Shown here piece after piece: positions 1 to 13,266 of a stretch of DNA of 64,000 bases (positions are counted from its first letter, which is position 1; each line of letters begins with the position of its first letter). Below the pieces are notes generated by a model. It did no database searches. It saw only the letters and a list, made by a program, of their open reading frames with translations, and was not told the origin of the DNA. Position numbers and translations under genes: made by a program. Origin of the DNA: Bursaphelenchus xylophilus (Eukaryota > Nematoda > Chromadorea > Rhabditida > Aphelenchoididae); the NCBI GenBank assembly GCA_904066235.2, contig CAJFCV020000001.1, positions 15,037,618 through 15,101,617 of the forward strand, in the 5' to 3' direction.

Positions 1-18
1 CTGATATTATACTAGGCA

Positions 19-22
19 CCGG
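19..22. other. CCGG (MspI) site, once per monomer
   Basis: The reference unit has a single CCGG, so complete MspI digestion of this array would mainly give 160-bp fragments. Sites are lost in units with CACGGG (for example 36243, 36563, 38385, 43188, and 55438 in the inverted arm), CACCTG (17918) and TATCGG or CATCGG forms (24149, 31188). This site is the main link to the MspI satellite family known from Bursaphelenchus xylophilus. Confidence 0.8.
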
Positions 23-34
23 TTTTAAAAAAAG

Positions 35-63
35 GTCAATTAGTGATGACGGAGTGAATTGAC
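35..63 (+). repeat. inverted repeat 1 in monomer
   Basis: A perfect 7-bp inverted repeat, GTCAATT and AATTGAC, flanks a 15-base loop in the reference unit. It recurs in nearly every monomer. A few units (for example near 7080, 7720, 8198 and 19691) carry T41 to A, which shortens the stem by its innermost pair. The 11-bp duplication of the 171-bp units falls inside the loop and leaves both arms intact. A structural role is inference. Confidence 0.85.
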
Positions 64-73
64 AAGACATACA

Positions 74-91
74 CCATTCGAAAGGTAATGG
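74..91 (+). repeat. inverted repeat 2, A type only
   Basis: CCATT (74-78) and AATGG (87-91) form a 5-bp inverted repeat with an 8-base loop in haplotype A. Haplotype B destroys the right arm. The TTCGAA palindrome at 77-82 overlaps the left arm. Confidence 0.75.
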
Positions 92-138
92 CATGAGATT
101 TTAGCACGGCAAGTTTCAGCTTTTTTGGAATCAAATTA

Positions 139-153
139 CGCCCACACTGGGCG
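139..153 (+). repeat. inverted repeat 3, GC-rich hairpin
   Basis: CGCCCA and TGGGCG form a perfect 6-bp GC-rich stem with a 3-base loop (CAC). The G145 variant changes only the loop. The A150 variant (CTGAGCG) breaks the fourth pair on this strand but would leave a G-U wobble in an RNA from the opposite strand. C142 to T near 9732 has the mirror effect. Whether a hairpin forms in vivo is not shown by the sequence. Confidence 0.85.
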
Positions 154-320
154 AAACACTCTGATATTATACTAGGCACCGGTTTTTAAAAAAGGTCAAT
201 TAGTGATGACGGAGTGAATTGACAAGACATATACCATTCGAAAGGCAACCTCATAAGATTTTAGCACGGCAAGTTTCAGCTTTTTTGGAATCAAATTACG
301 CCCACACTGGGCGAAACACT

Positions 321-480
321 CTGATATTATACTAGGCACCGGTTTTAAAAAAAGGTCAATTAGTGATGACGGAGTGAATTGACAAGACATATACCATTCG
401 AAAGGTAACCTCATAAGATTTTAGCACGGCAAGTTTCAGCTTTTTTGGAATCAAATTACGCCCACACTGGGCGAAACACT
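321..480 (+). repeat. reference monomer, haplotype B
   Basis: This unit shows the second common type: C89 C90 T91 A95, with T72. The change removes the CCATT/AATGG dyad of type A and creates AGGTAACCT at 403-411, a four-base dyad around one base that contains a GGTNACC (BstEII) site. B units are abundant in 1-34800, scarce in 39000-45330 and rare in the inverted arm. C72 and T72 are mostly, but not strictly, linked to A and B respectively. Confidence 0.95.
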
Positions 481-3400
481 CTGATATTATACTAGGCACC
501 GGTTTTAAAAAAAGGTCAATTAGTGATGACGGAGTGAATTGACAAGACATATACCATTCGAAAGGTAACCTCATAAGATTTTAGCACGGCAAGTTTCAGC
601 TTTTTTGGAATCAAATTACGCCCACACTGGGCGAAACACTCTGATATTATACTAGGCACCGGTTTTAAAAAAAGGTCAATTAGTGATGACGGAGTGAATT
701 GACAAGACATACACCATTCGAAAGGTAATGGCATGAGATTTTAGCACGGCAAGTTTCAGCTTTTTTGGAATCAAATTACGCCCACACTGGGCGAAACACT
801 CTGATATTATACTAGGCACCGGTTTTAAAAAAAGGTCAATTAGTGATGACGGAGTGAATTGACAAGACATATACCATTCGAAAGGTAACCTCATAAGATT
901 TTAGCACGGCAAGTTTCAGCTTTTTTGGAATCAAATTACGCCCACACTGGGCGAAACACTCTGATATTATACTAGGCACCGGTTTTAAAAAAAGGTCAAT
1001 TAGTGATGACGGAGTGAATTGACAAGACATACACCATTCGAAAGGTAATGGCATGAGATTTTAGCACGGCAAGTTTCAGCTTTTTTGGAATCAAATTACG
1101 CCCACACTGGGCGAAACACTCTGATATTATACTAGGCACCGGTTTTAAAAAAAGGTCAATTAGTGATGACGGAGTGAATTGACAAGACATACACCATTCG
1201 AAAGGTAATGGCATGAGATTTTAGCACGGCAAGTTTCAGCTTTTTTGGAATCAAATTACGCCCACACTGGGCGAAACACTCTGATATTATACTAGGCACC
1301 GGTTTTTAAAAAAGGTCAATTAGTGATGACGGAGTGAATTGACAAGACATATACCATTCGAAAGGTAACCTCATAAGATTTTAGCACGGCAAGTTTCAGC
1401 TTTTTTGGAATCAAATTACGCCCACACTGGGCGAAACACTCTGATATTATACTAGGCACCGGTTTTAAAAAAAGGTCAATTAGTGATGACGGAGTGAATT
1501 GACAAGACATATACCATTCGAAAGGTAACCTCATAAGATTTTAGCACGGCAAGTTTCAGCTTTTTTGGAATCAAATTACGCCCACACTGGGCGAAACACT
1601 CTGATATTATACTAGGCACCGGTTTTAAAAAAAGGTCAATTAGTGATGACGGAGTGAATTGACAAGACATACACCATTCGAAAGGTAATCGCATAAGATT
1701 TTAGCACGGCAAGTTTCAGCTTTTTTGGAATCAAATTACGCCCACACTGGGCGAAACACTCTGATATTATACTAGGCACCGGTTTTAAAAAAAGGTCAAT
1801 TAGTGATGACGGAGTGAATTGACAAGACATACACCATTCGAAAGGTAATGGCATGAGATTTTAGCACGGCAAGTTTCAGCTTTTTTGGAATCAAATTACG
1901 CCCACACTGGGCGAAACACTCTGATATTATACTAGGCACCGGTTTTTAAAAAAGGTCAATTAGTGATGACGGAGTGAATTGACAAGACATATACCATTCG
2001 AAAGGCAACCTCATAAGATTTTAGCACGGCAAGTTTCAGCTTTTTTGGAATCAAATTACGCCCAGACTGGGCGAAACACTCTGATATTATACTAGGCACC
2101 GGTTTTAAAAAAAGGTCAATTAGTGATGACGGAGTGAATTGACAAGACATATACCATTCGAAAGGTAACCTCATAAGATTTTAGCACGGCAAGTTTCAGC
2201 TTTTTTGGAATCAAATTACGCCCACACTGGGCGAAACACTCTGATATTATACTAGGCACCGGTTTTAAAAAAAGGTCAATTAGTGATGACGGAGTGAATT
2301 GACAAGACATATACCATTCGAAAGGTAACCTCATAAGATTTTAGCACGGCAAGTTTCAGCTTTTTTGGAATCAAATTACGCCCACACTGGGCGAAACACT
2401 CTGATATTATACTAGGCACCGGTTTTAAAAAAAGGTCAATTAGTGATGACGGAGTGAATTGACAAGACATATACCATTCGAAAGGTAATGGCATGAGATT
2501 TTAGCACGGCAAGTTTCAGCTTTTTTGGAATCAAATTACGCCCACACTGGGCGAAACACTCTGATATTATACTAGGCACCGGTTTTAAAAAAAGGTCAAT
2601 TAGTGATGACGGAGTGAATTGACAAGACATATACCATTCGAAAGGTAACCTCATAAGATTTTAGCACGGCAAGTTTCAGCTTTTTTGGAATCAAATTACG
2701 CCCACACTGGGCGAAACACTCTGATATTATACTAGGCACCGGTTTTAAAAAAAGGTCAATTAGTGATGACGGAGTGAATTGACAAGACATATACCATTCG
2801 AAAGGTAACCTCATAAGATTTTAGCACGGCAAGTTTCAGCTTTTTTGGAATCAAATTACGCCCACACTGGGCGAAACACTCTGATATTATACTAGGCACC
2901 GGTTTTAAAAAAAGGTCAATTAGTGATGACGGAGTGAATTGACAAGACATATACCATTCGAAAGGTAACCTCATAAGATTTTAGCACGGCAAGTTTCAGC
3001 TTTTTTGGAATCAAATTACGCCCACACTGGGCGAAACACTCTGATATTATACTAGGCACCGGTTTTAAAAAAAGGTCAATTAGTGATGACGGAGTGAATT
3101 GACAAGACATACACCATTCGAAAGGTAATGGCATGAGATTTTAGCACGGCAAGTTTCAGCTTTTTTGGAATCAAATTACGCCCACACTGGGCGAAACACT
3201 CTGATATTATACTAGGCACCGGTTTTAAAAAAAGGTCAATTAGTGATGACGGAGTGAATTGACAAGACATATACCATTCGAAAGGTAACCTCATAAGATT
3301 TTAGCACGGCAAGTTTCAGCTTTTTTGGAATCAAATTACGCCCACACTGGGCGAAACACTCTGATATTATACTAGGCACCGGTTTTAAAAAAAGGTCAAT

Positions 3401-6400
3401 TAGTGATGACGGAGTGAATTGACAAGACATATACCATTCGAAAGGTAACCTCATAAGATTTTAGCACGGCAAGTTTCAGCTTTTTTGGAATCAAATTACG
3501 CCCACACTGGGCGAAACACTCTGATATTATACTAGGCACCGGTTTTAAAAAAAGGTCAATTAGTGATGACGGAGTGAATTGACAAGACATATACCATTCG
3601 AAAGGTAACCTCATAAGATTTTAGCACGGCAAGTTTCAGCTTTTTTGGAATCAAATTACGCCCACACTGGGCGAAACACTCTGATATTATACTAGGCACC
3701 GGTTTTAAAAAAAGGTCAATTAGTGATGACGGAGTGAATTGACAAGACATATACCATTCGAAAGGTAACCTCATAAGATTTTAGCACGGCAAGTTTCAGC
3801 TTTTTTGGAATCAAATTACGCCCACACTGGGCGAAACACTCTGATATTATACTAGGCACCGGTTTTAAAAAAAGGTCAATTAGTGATGACGGAGTGAATT
3901 GACAAGACATACACCATTCGAAAGGTAATGGCATGAGATTTTAGCACGGCAAGTTTCAGCTTTTTTGGAATCAAATTACGCCCACACTGGGCGAAACACT
4001 CTGATATTATACTAGGCACCGGTTTTAAAAAAAGGTCAATTAGTGATGACGGAGTGAATTGACAAGACATATACCATTCGAAAGGTAATGGCATGAGATT
4101 TTAGCACGGCAAGTTTCAGCTTTTTTGGAATCAAATTACGCCCACACTGGGCGAAACACTCTGATATTATACTAGGCACCGGTTTTAAAAAAAGGTCAAT
4201 TAGTGATGACGGAGTGAATTGACAAGACATATACCATTCGAAAGGTAACCTCATAAGATTTTAGCACGGCAAGTTTCAGCTTTTTTGGAATCAAATTACG
4301 CCCACACTGGGCGAAACACTCTGATATTATACTAGGCACCGGTTTTAAAAAAAGGTCAATTAGTGATGACGGAGTGAATTGACAAGACATATACCATTCG
4401 AAAGGTAACCTCATAAGATTTTAGCACGGCAAGTTTCAGCTTTTTTGGAATCAAATTACGCCCACACTGGGCGAAACACTCTGATATTATACTAGGCACC
4501 GGTTTTAAAAAAAGGTCAATTAGTGATGACGGAGTGAATTGACAAGACATATACCATTCGAAAGGTAACCTCATAAGATTTTAGCACGGCAAGTTTCAGC
4601 TTTTTTGGAATCAAATTACGCCCACACTGGGCGAAACACTCTGATATTATACTAGGCACCGGTTTTAAAAAAAGGTCAATTAGTGATGACGGAGTGAACT
4701 GACAAGACATACACCATTCGAAAGGTAATGGCATGAGATTTTAGCACGGCAAGTTTCAGCTTTTTTGGAATCAAATTACGCCCACACTGGGCGAAACACT
4801 CTGATATTATACTAGGCACCGGTTTTAAAAAAAGGTCAATTAGTGATGACGGAGTGAATTGACAAGACATATACCATTCGAAAGGTAACCTCATAAGATT
4901 TTAGCACGGCAAGTTTCAGCTTTTTTGGAATCAAATTACGCCCACACTGGGCGAAACACTCTGATATTATACTAGGCACCGGTTTTAAAAAAAGGTCAAT
5001 TAGTGATGACGGAGTGAATTGACAAGACATACACCATTCGAAAGGTAACGGCATGAGATTTTAGCACGGCAAGTTTCAGCTTTTTTGGAATCAAATTACG
5101 CCCACACTGGGCGAAACACTCCGATATTATACTAGGCACCGGTTTTAAAAAAAGGTCAATTAGTGATGACGGAGTGAATTGACAAGACATATACCATTCG
5201 AAAGGTAACCTCATAAGATTTTAGCACGGCAAGTTTCAGCTTTTTTGGAATCAAATTACGCCCACACTGGGCGAAACACTCTGATATTATACTAGGCACC
5301 GGTTTTAAAAAAAGGTCAATTAGTGATGACGGAGTGAATTGACAAGACATATACCATTCGAAAGGTAACCTCATAAGATTTTAGCACGGCAAGTTTCAGC
5401 TTTTTTGGAATCAAATTACGCCCACACTGGGCGAAACACTCTGATATTATACTAGGCACCGGTTTTAAAAAAAGGTCAATTAGTGATGACGGAGTGAATT
5501 GACAAGACATATACCATTCGAAAGGTAACCTCATAAGATTTTAGCACGGCAAGTTTCAGCTTTTTTGGAATCAAATTACGCCCACACTGGGCGAAACACT
5601 CTGATATTATACTAGGCACCGGTTTTAAAAAAAGGTCAATTAGTGATGACGGAGTGAATTGACAAGACATATACCATTCGAAAGGTAACCTCATAAGATT
5701 TTAGCACGGCAAGTTTCAGCTTTTTTGGAATCAAATTACGCCCACACTGGGCGAAACACTCTGATATTATACTAGGCACCGGTTTTAAAAAAAGGTCAAT
5801 TAGTGATGACGGAGTGAATTGACAAGACATACACCATTCGAAAGGTAATGGCATGAGATTTTAGCACGGCAAGTTTCAGCTTTTTTGGAATCAAATTACG
5901 CCCACACTGGGCGAAACACTCTGATATTATACTAGGCACCGGTTTTAAAAAAAGGTCAATTAGTGATGACGGAGTGAATTGACAAGACATACACCATTCG
6001 AAAGGTAACCTCATAAGATTTTAGCACGGCAAGTTTCAGCTTTTTTGGAATCAAATTACGCCCACACTGGGCGAAACACTCTGATATTATACTAGGCACC
6101 GGTTTTAAAAAAAGGTCAATTAGTGATGACGGAGTGAATTGACAAGACATATACCATTCGAAAGGTAACCTCATAAGATTTTAGCACGGCAAGTTTCAGC
6201 TTTTTTGGAATCAAATTACGCCCACACTGGGCGAAACACTCTGATATTATACTAGGCACCGGTTTTAAAAAAAGGTCAATTAGTGATGACGGAGTGAATT
6301 GACAAGACATATACCATTCGAAAGGTAACCGCATAAGATTTTAGCACGGCAAGTTTCAGCTTTTTTGGAATCAAATTACGCCCACACTGGGCGAAACACT

Positions 6401-9400
6401 CTGATATTATACTAGGCACCGGTTTTAAAAAAAGGTCAATTAGTGATGACGGAGTGAATTGACAAGACATACACCATTCGAAAGGTAATGGCATGAGATT
6501 TTAGCACGGCAAGTTTCAGCTTTTTTGGAATCAAATTACGCCCACACTGGGCGAAACACTCTGATATTATACTAGGCACCGGTTTTAAAAAAAGGTCAAT
6601 TAGTGATGACGGAGTGAATTGACAAGACATATACCATTCGAAAGGTAACCTCATAAGATTTTAGCACGGCAAGTTTCAGCTTTTTTGGAATCAAATTACG
6701 CCCACACTGGGCGAAACACTCTGATATTATACTAGGCACCGGTTTTAAAAAAAGGTCAATTAGTGATGACGGAGTGAATTGACAAGACATATACCATTCG
6801 AAAGGTAACCTCATAAGATTTTAGCACGGCAAGTTTCAGCTTTTTTGGAATCAAATTACGCCCACACTGGGCGAAACACTCTGATATTATACTAGGCACC
6901 GGTTTTAAAAAAGGTCAATTAGTGATGACGGAGTGAATTGACAAGACATACACCATTCGAAAGGTAATGGCATGAGATTTTAGCACGGCAAGTTTCAGCT
7001 TTTTTGGAATCAAATTACGCCCACACTGGGCGAAACACTCTGATATTATACTAGGCACCGGTTTTAAAAAAAGGTCAATAAGTGATGACGGAGTGAATTG
7101 ACAAGACATATACCATTCGAAAGGTAACCTCATAAGATTTTAGCACGGCAAGTTTCAGCTTTTTTGGAATCAAATTACGCCCACACTGGGCGAAACACTC
7201 TGATATTATACTAGGCACCGGTTTTAAAAAAAGGTCAATTAGTGATGACGGAGTGAATTGACAAGACATACACCATTCGAAAGGTAATGGCATGAGATTT
7301 TAGCACGGCAAGTTTCAGCTTTTTTGGAATCAAATTACGCCCACACTGAGCGAAACACTCTGATATTATACTAGGCACCGGTTTTAAAAAAAGGTCAATT
7401 AGTGATGACGGAGTGAATTGACAAGACATACACCATTCGAAAGGTAATGGCATGAGATTTTAGCACGGCAAGTTTCAGCTTTTTTGTAATCAAATTACGC
7501 CCACACTGGGCGAAACACTCTGATATTATACTAGGCACCGGTTTTAAAAAAAGGTCAATTAGTGATGACGGAGTGAATTGACAAGACATATACCATTCGA
7601 AAGGTAACCTCATAAGATTTTAGCACGGCAAGTTTCGGCTTTTTTGGAATCAAATTACGCCCACACTGAGCGAAACACTCTGATATTATACTAGGCACCG
7701 GTTTTAAAAAAAGGTCAATAAGTGATGACGGAGTGAATTGACAAGACATATACCATTCGAAAGGTAACCTCATAAGATTTTAGCACGGCAAGTTTCAGCT
7801 TTTTTGGAATCAAATTACGCCCAGACTGGGCGAAACACTCTGATATTATACTAGGCACCGGTTTTAAAAAAGGTCAATTAGTGATGACGGAGTGAATTGA
7901 CAAGACATACACCATTCGAAAGGTAATGGCATGAGATTTCAGCACGGCAAGTTTCAGCTTTTTTGGAATCAAACTACGCCCACACTGGGCGAAACACTCT
8001 GATATTATACTAGGCACCGGTTTTAAAAAAAGGTCAATTAGTGATGACGGAGTGAATTGACAAGACATACACCATTCGAAAGGTAATGGCATGAGATTTT
8101 AGCACGGCAAGTTTCAGCTTTTTTGGAATCAAATTACGCCCACACTGGGCGAAACACTCTGATATTATACTAGGCACCGGTTTTAAAAAAGGTCAATAAG
8201 TGATGACGGAGTGAATTGACAAGACATACACCATTCGAAAGGTAATGGCATGAGATTTTAGCACGGCAAGTTTCAGCTTTTTTGGAATCAAATTACGCCC
8301 ACACTGGGCGAAACACTCTGATATTATACTAGGCACCGGTTTTAAAAAAAGGTCAATTAGTGATGACGGAGTGAATTGACAAGACATATACCATTCGAAA
8401 GGTAACCTCATAAGATTTTAGCACGGCAAGTTTCAGCTTTTTTGGAATCAAATTACGCCCACACTGGGCGAAACACTCTGATATTATACTAGGCACCGGT
8501 TTTAAAAAAGGTCAATTAGTGATGACGGAGTGAATTGACAAGACATACACCATTCGAAAGGTAATGGCATGAGATTTTAGCACGGCAAGTTTCAGCTTTT
8601 TTGGAATCAAATTACACCCACACTGGGCGAAACACTCTGATATTATACTAGGCACCGGTTTTAAAAAAGGTCAATTAGTGATGACGGAGTGAATTGACAA
8701 GACGTATACCATTCGAAAGGTAACCTCATAAGATTTTAGCACGGCAAGTTTCGGCTTTTTTGGAATCAAATTACGCCCACACTGAGCGAAACACTCTGAT
8801 ATTATACTAGGCACCGGTTTTAAAAAAAGGTCAATTAGTGATGACGGAGTGAATTGACAAGACATACACCATTCGAAAGGTAATGGCATGAGATTTTAGC
8901 ACGGCAAGTTTCAGCTTTTTTGGAATCAAATTGCGCCCACACTGGGCGAAACACTCTGATATTATACTAGGCACCGGTTTTAAAAAAAGGTCAATTAGTG
9001 ATGACGGAGTGAATTGACAAGACATATACCATTCGAAAGGTAACCTCATAAGATTTTAGCACGGCAAGTTTCGGCTTTTTTGGAATCAAATTACGCCCAC
9101 ACTGAGCGAAACTCTGATATTATACTAGGCACCGGTTTTAAAAAAGGTCAATTAGTGATGACGGAGTGAATTGACAAGACATACACCATTCGAAAGGTAA
9201 CCTCATAAGATTTTAGCACGGCAAGTTTCGGCTTTTTTGGAATCAAATTACGCCCAGACTGGGCGAAACACTCTGATATTATACTAGGCACCGGTTTTAA
9301 AAAAAGGTCAATTAGTGATGACGGAGTGAATTGACAAGACATATACCATTCGAAATGTAACCTCATAAGATTTTAGCACGGCAAGTTTCGGCTTTTTTGG

Positions 9401-10071
9401 AATCAAATTACGCCCACACTGAGCGAAACACTCTGATATTATACTAGGCACCGGTTTTAAAAAAAGGTCAATTAGTGATGACGGAGTGAATTGACAAGAC
9501 ATATACCATTCGAAATGTAACCTCATAAGATTTTAGCACGGCAAGTTTCAGCTTTTTTGGAATCAAATTACGCCCAGACTGGGCGAAACACTCTGATATT
9601 ATACTAGGCACCGGTTTTAAAAAAGGTCAATTAGTGATGACGGAGTGAATTGACAAGACATACACCATTCGAAAGGTAACCTCATAAGATTTTAGCACGG
9701 CAAGTTTCAGCTTTTTTGGAATCAAATTACGCTCACACTGGGCGAAACACTCTGATATTATACTAGGCACCGGTTTTAAAAAAAGGTCAATTAGTGATGA
9801 CGGAGTGAATTGACAAGACATATACCATTCGAAAGGTAACCTCATAAGATTTTAGCACGGCAAGTTTCAGCTTTTTTGGAATCAAATTACGCCCACACTG
9901 GGCGAAACACTCTGATATTATACTAGGCACCGGTTTTAAAAAAAGGTCAATTAGTGATGACGGAGTGAATTGACAAGACATACACCATTCGAAAGGTAAT
10001 GGCATGAGATTTTAGCACGGCAAGTTTCAGCTTTTTTGGAATCAAATTACGCCCACACTGGGCGAAACACT

Positions 10072-11030
10072 CTGATATTATACTAGGCACCGGTTTTAAA
10101 AAAAGGTCAATTAGTGATGACGGAGTGAATTGACAAGACATACACCATTCGAAAGGTAACCTCATAAGATTTTAGCACGGCAAGTTTCAGCTTTTTTGGA
10201 ATCAAATTACGCCCACACTGGGCGAAACACTCTGATATTATACTAGGCACCGGTTTTAAAAAAAGGTCAATTAGTGATGACGGAGTGAATTGACAAGACA
10301 TATACCATTCGAAAGGTAACCTCATAAGATTTTAGCACGGCAAGTTTCAGCTTTTTTGGAATCAAATTACGCCCACACTGAGCGAAACACTCTGATATTA
10401 TACTAGGCACCGGTTTTAAAAAAAGGTCAATTAGTGATGACGGAGTGAATTGACAAGACATACACCATTCGAAAGGTAATGGCATGAGATTTTAGCACGG
10501 CAAGTTTCGGCTTTTTTGGAATCAAATTACGCCCACACTGAGCGAAACACTCTGATATTATACTAGGCACCGGTTTTAAAAAAAGGTCAATTAGTGATGA
10601 CGGAGTGAATTGACAAGACATACACCATTCGAAAGGTAACCTCATAAGATTTTAGCACGGCAAGTTTCGGCGTTTTTGGAATCAAATTACGCCCAGACTG
10701 GGCGAAACACTCTGATATTATACTAGGCACCGGTTTTAAAAAAAGGTCAATTAGTGATGACGGAGTGAATTGACAAGACATATACCATTCGAAATGTAAC
10801 CTCATAAGATTTTAGCACGGCAAGTTTCGGCTTTTTTGGAATCAAATTACGCCCACACTGAGCGAAACACTCTGATATTATACTAGGCACCGGTTTTAAA
10901 AAAAGGTCAATTAGTGATGACGGAGTGAATTGACAAGACATATACCATTCGAAATGTAACCTCATAAGATTTTAGCACGGCAAGTTTCAGCTTTTTTGGA
11001 ATCAAATTACGCCCACACTGAGCGAAACAC
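10072..11030 (+). repeat. six-monomer block, copy 1
   Basis: About six monomers ending at a junction deletion (CACTGATATT). The order is B with C72; B; A with G118 and A150; B with G118, G121 and G145; B with T84, G118 and A150; B with T84 and A150. The rare G121 change (GGCGTTTTT) is at 10671. The same order, 2236 bp further on, makes up copy 2; the one difference I noticed is A150 in the second unit here versus G150 there. Confidence 0.75.
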
Positions 11031-12307
11031 TGATATTATACTAGGCACCGGTTTTAAAAAAAGGTCAATTAGTGATGACGGAGTGAATTGACAAGACATA
11101 TACCATTCGAAAGGTAACCTCATAAGATTTTAGCACGGCAAGTTTCAGCTTTTTTGGAATCAAATTACGCCCACACTGGGCGAAACACTCTGATATTATA
11201 CTAGGCACCGGTTTTAAAAAAAGGTCAATTAGTGATGACGGAGTGAATTGACAAGACATACACCATTCGAAAGGTAATGGCATGAGATTTTAGCACGGCA
11301 AGTTTCAGCTTTTTTGGAATCAAATTACACCCACACTGGGCGAAACACTCTGATATTATACTAGGCACCGGTTTTAAAAAAAGGTCAATTAGTGATGACG
11401 GAGTGAATTGACAAGACGTATACCATTCGAAAGGTAACCTCATAAGATTTTAGCACGGCAAGTTTCGGCTTTTTTGGAATCAAATTACGCCCACACTGAG
11501 CGAAACACTCTGATATTATACTAGGCACCGGTTTTAAAAAAAGGTCAATTAGTGATGACGGAGTGAATTGACAAGACATACACCATTCGAAAGGTAATGG
11601 CATGAGATTTTAGCACGGCAAGTTTCAGCTTTTTTGGAATCAAATTGCGCCCACACTGGGCGAAACACTCTGATATTATACTAGGCACCGGTTTTAAAAA
11701 AAGGTCAATTAGTGATGACGGAGTGAATTGACAAGACATATACCATTCGAAAGGTAACCTCATAAGATTTTAGCACGGCAAGTTTCGGCTTTTTTGGAAT
11801 CAAATTACGCCCACACTGAGCGAAACTCTGATATTATACTAGGCACCGGTTTTAAAAAAAGGTCAATTAGTGATGACGGAGTGAATTGACAAGACATACA
11901 CCATTCGAAAGGTAACCTCATAAGATTTTAGCACGGCAAGTTTCGGCTTTTTTGGAATCAAATTACGCCCAGACTGGGCGAAACACTCTGATATTATACT
12001 AGGCACCGGTTTTAAAAAAAGGTCAATTAGTGATGACGGAGTGAATTGACAAGACATATACCATTCGAAATGTAACCTCATAAGATTTTAGCACGGCAAG
12101 TTTCGGCTTTTTTGGAATCAAATTACGCCCACACTGAGCGAAACACTCTGATATTATACTAGGCACCGGTTTTAAAAAAAGGTCAATTAGTGATGACGGA
12201 GTGAATTGACAAGACATATACCATTCGAAATGTAACCTCATAAGATTTTAGCACGGCAAGTTTCAGCTTTTTTGGAATCAAATTACGCCCAGACTGGGCG
12301 AAACACT

Positions 12308-13266
12308 CTGATATTATACTAGGCACCGGTTTTAAAAAAAGGTCAATTAGTGATGACGGAGTGAATTGACAAGACATACACCATTCGAAAGGTAACCTCA
12401 TAAGATTTTAGCACGGCAAGTTTCAGCTTTTTTGGAATCAAATTACGCCCACACTGGGCGAAACACTCTGATATTATACTAGGCACCGGTTTTAAAAAAA
12501 GGTCAATTAGTGATGACGGAGTGAATTGACAAGACATATACCATTCGAAAGGTAACCTCATAAGATTTTAGCACGGCAAGTTTCAGCTTTTTTGGAATCA
12601 AATTACGCCCACACTGGGCGAAACACTCTGATATTATACTAGGCACCGGTTTTAAAAAAAGGTCAATTAGTGATGACGGAGTGAATTGACAAGACATACA
12701 CCATTCGAAAGGTAATGGCATGAGATTTTAGCACGGCAAGTTTCGGCTTTTTTGGAATCAAATTACGCCCACACTGAGCGAAACACTCTGATATTATACT
12801 AGGCACCGGTTTTAAAAAAAGGTCAATTAGTGATGACGGAGTGAATTGACAAGACATACACCATTCGAAAGGTAACCTCATAAGATTTTAGCACGGCAAG
12901 TTTCGGCGTTTTTGGAATCAAATTACGCCCAGACTGGGCGAAACACTCTGATATTATACTAGGCACCGGTTTTAAAAAAAGGTCAATTAGTGATGACGGA
13001 GTGAATTGACAAGACATATACCATTCGAAATGTAACCTCATAAGATTTTAGCACGGCAAGTTTCGGCTTTTTTGGAATCAAATTACGCCCACACTGAGCG
13101 AAACACTCTGATATTATACTAGGCACCGGTTTTAAAAAAAGGTCAATTAGTGATGACGGAGTGAATTGACAAGACATATACCATTCGAAATGTAACCTCA
13201 TAAGATTTTAGCACGGCAAGTTTCAGCTTTTTTGGAATCAAATTACGCCCACACTGAGCGAAACAC
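12308..13266 (+). repeat. six-monomer block, copy 2
   Basis: This repeats the block at 10072 with a constant offset of 2236 bp, including the G121 change (12907), the T84 pair (13031 and 13191) and the same junction deletion at the end. It is preceded by units with G145 and T84 (11840-12307) that also recur before the third copy, so the duplicated segment is longer than six units on that side. Confidence 0.75.

Larger units (their letters stand above)
1..160 (+). repeat. reference monomer, haplotype A
   Basis: This first unit serves as the reference. Landmarks by unit position: ACCGGT palindrome 18-23 containing CCGG at 19-22; TTTTAAAA palindrome 23-30 followed by an A run to 33; inverted repeat GTCAATT 35-41 with AATTGAC 57-63; TTCGAA palindrome 77-82; inverted repeat CCATT 74-78 with AATGG 87-91; T run 121-126; inverted repeat CGCCCA 139-144 with TGGGCG 148-153. 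Haplotype A means T89 G90 G91 G95, usually with C72. It is the dominant type from about 39000 to the right end of the window. Confidence 0.97.
1..6900 (+). repeat. regular A/B mixed domain
   Basis: Units here are almost all exactly 160 bp, with A118, C145 and G150, and differ mainly by A or B haplotype. A units interrupt runs of three or so B units at a loose spacing, often five units (about 800 bp, roughly 2400-6500), so a weak higher-order periodicity is visible but irregular. Rare singletons include the G145 unit near 2065 and a mosaic haplotype near 1689. The run at 23-33 appears as TTTTT plus AAAAAA at about 183, 1303 and 1943. Confidence 0.8.

Noticed and set aside
73..92. CENP-B-box-like sequence starting at ATTCG
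   Set aside because: After TTCG the required A and CGGG core positions do not match in either haplotype or on the other strand.
167..202. Bacterial promoter-like TTGACC and TATAAT on the - strand of each unit
   Set aside because: The two elements are separated by about 22 bases, too far for a standard sigma-70 promoter, and the setting is a eukaryotic satellite with no downstream gene.
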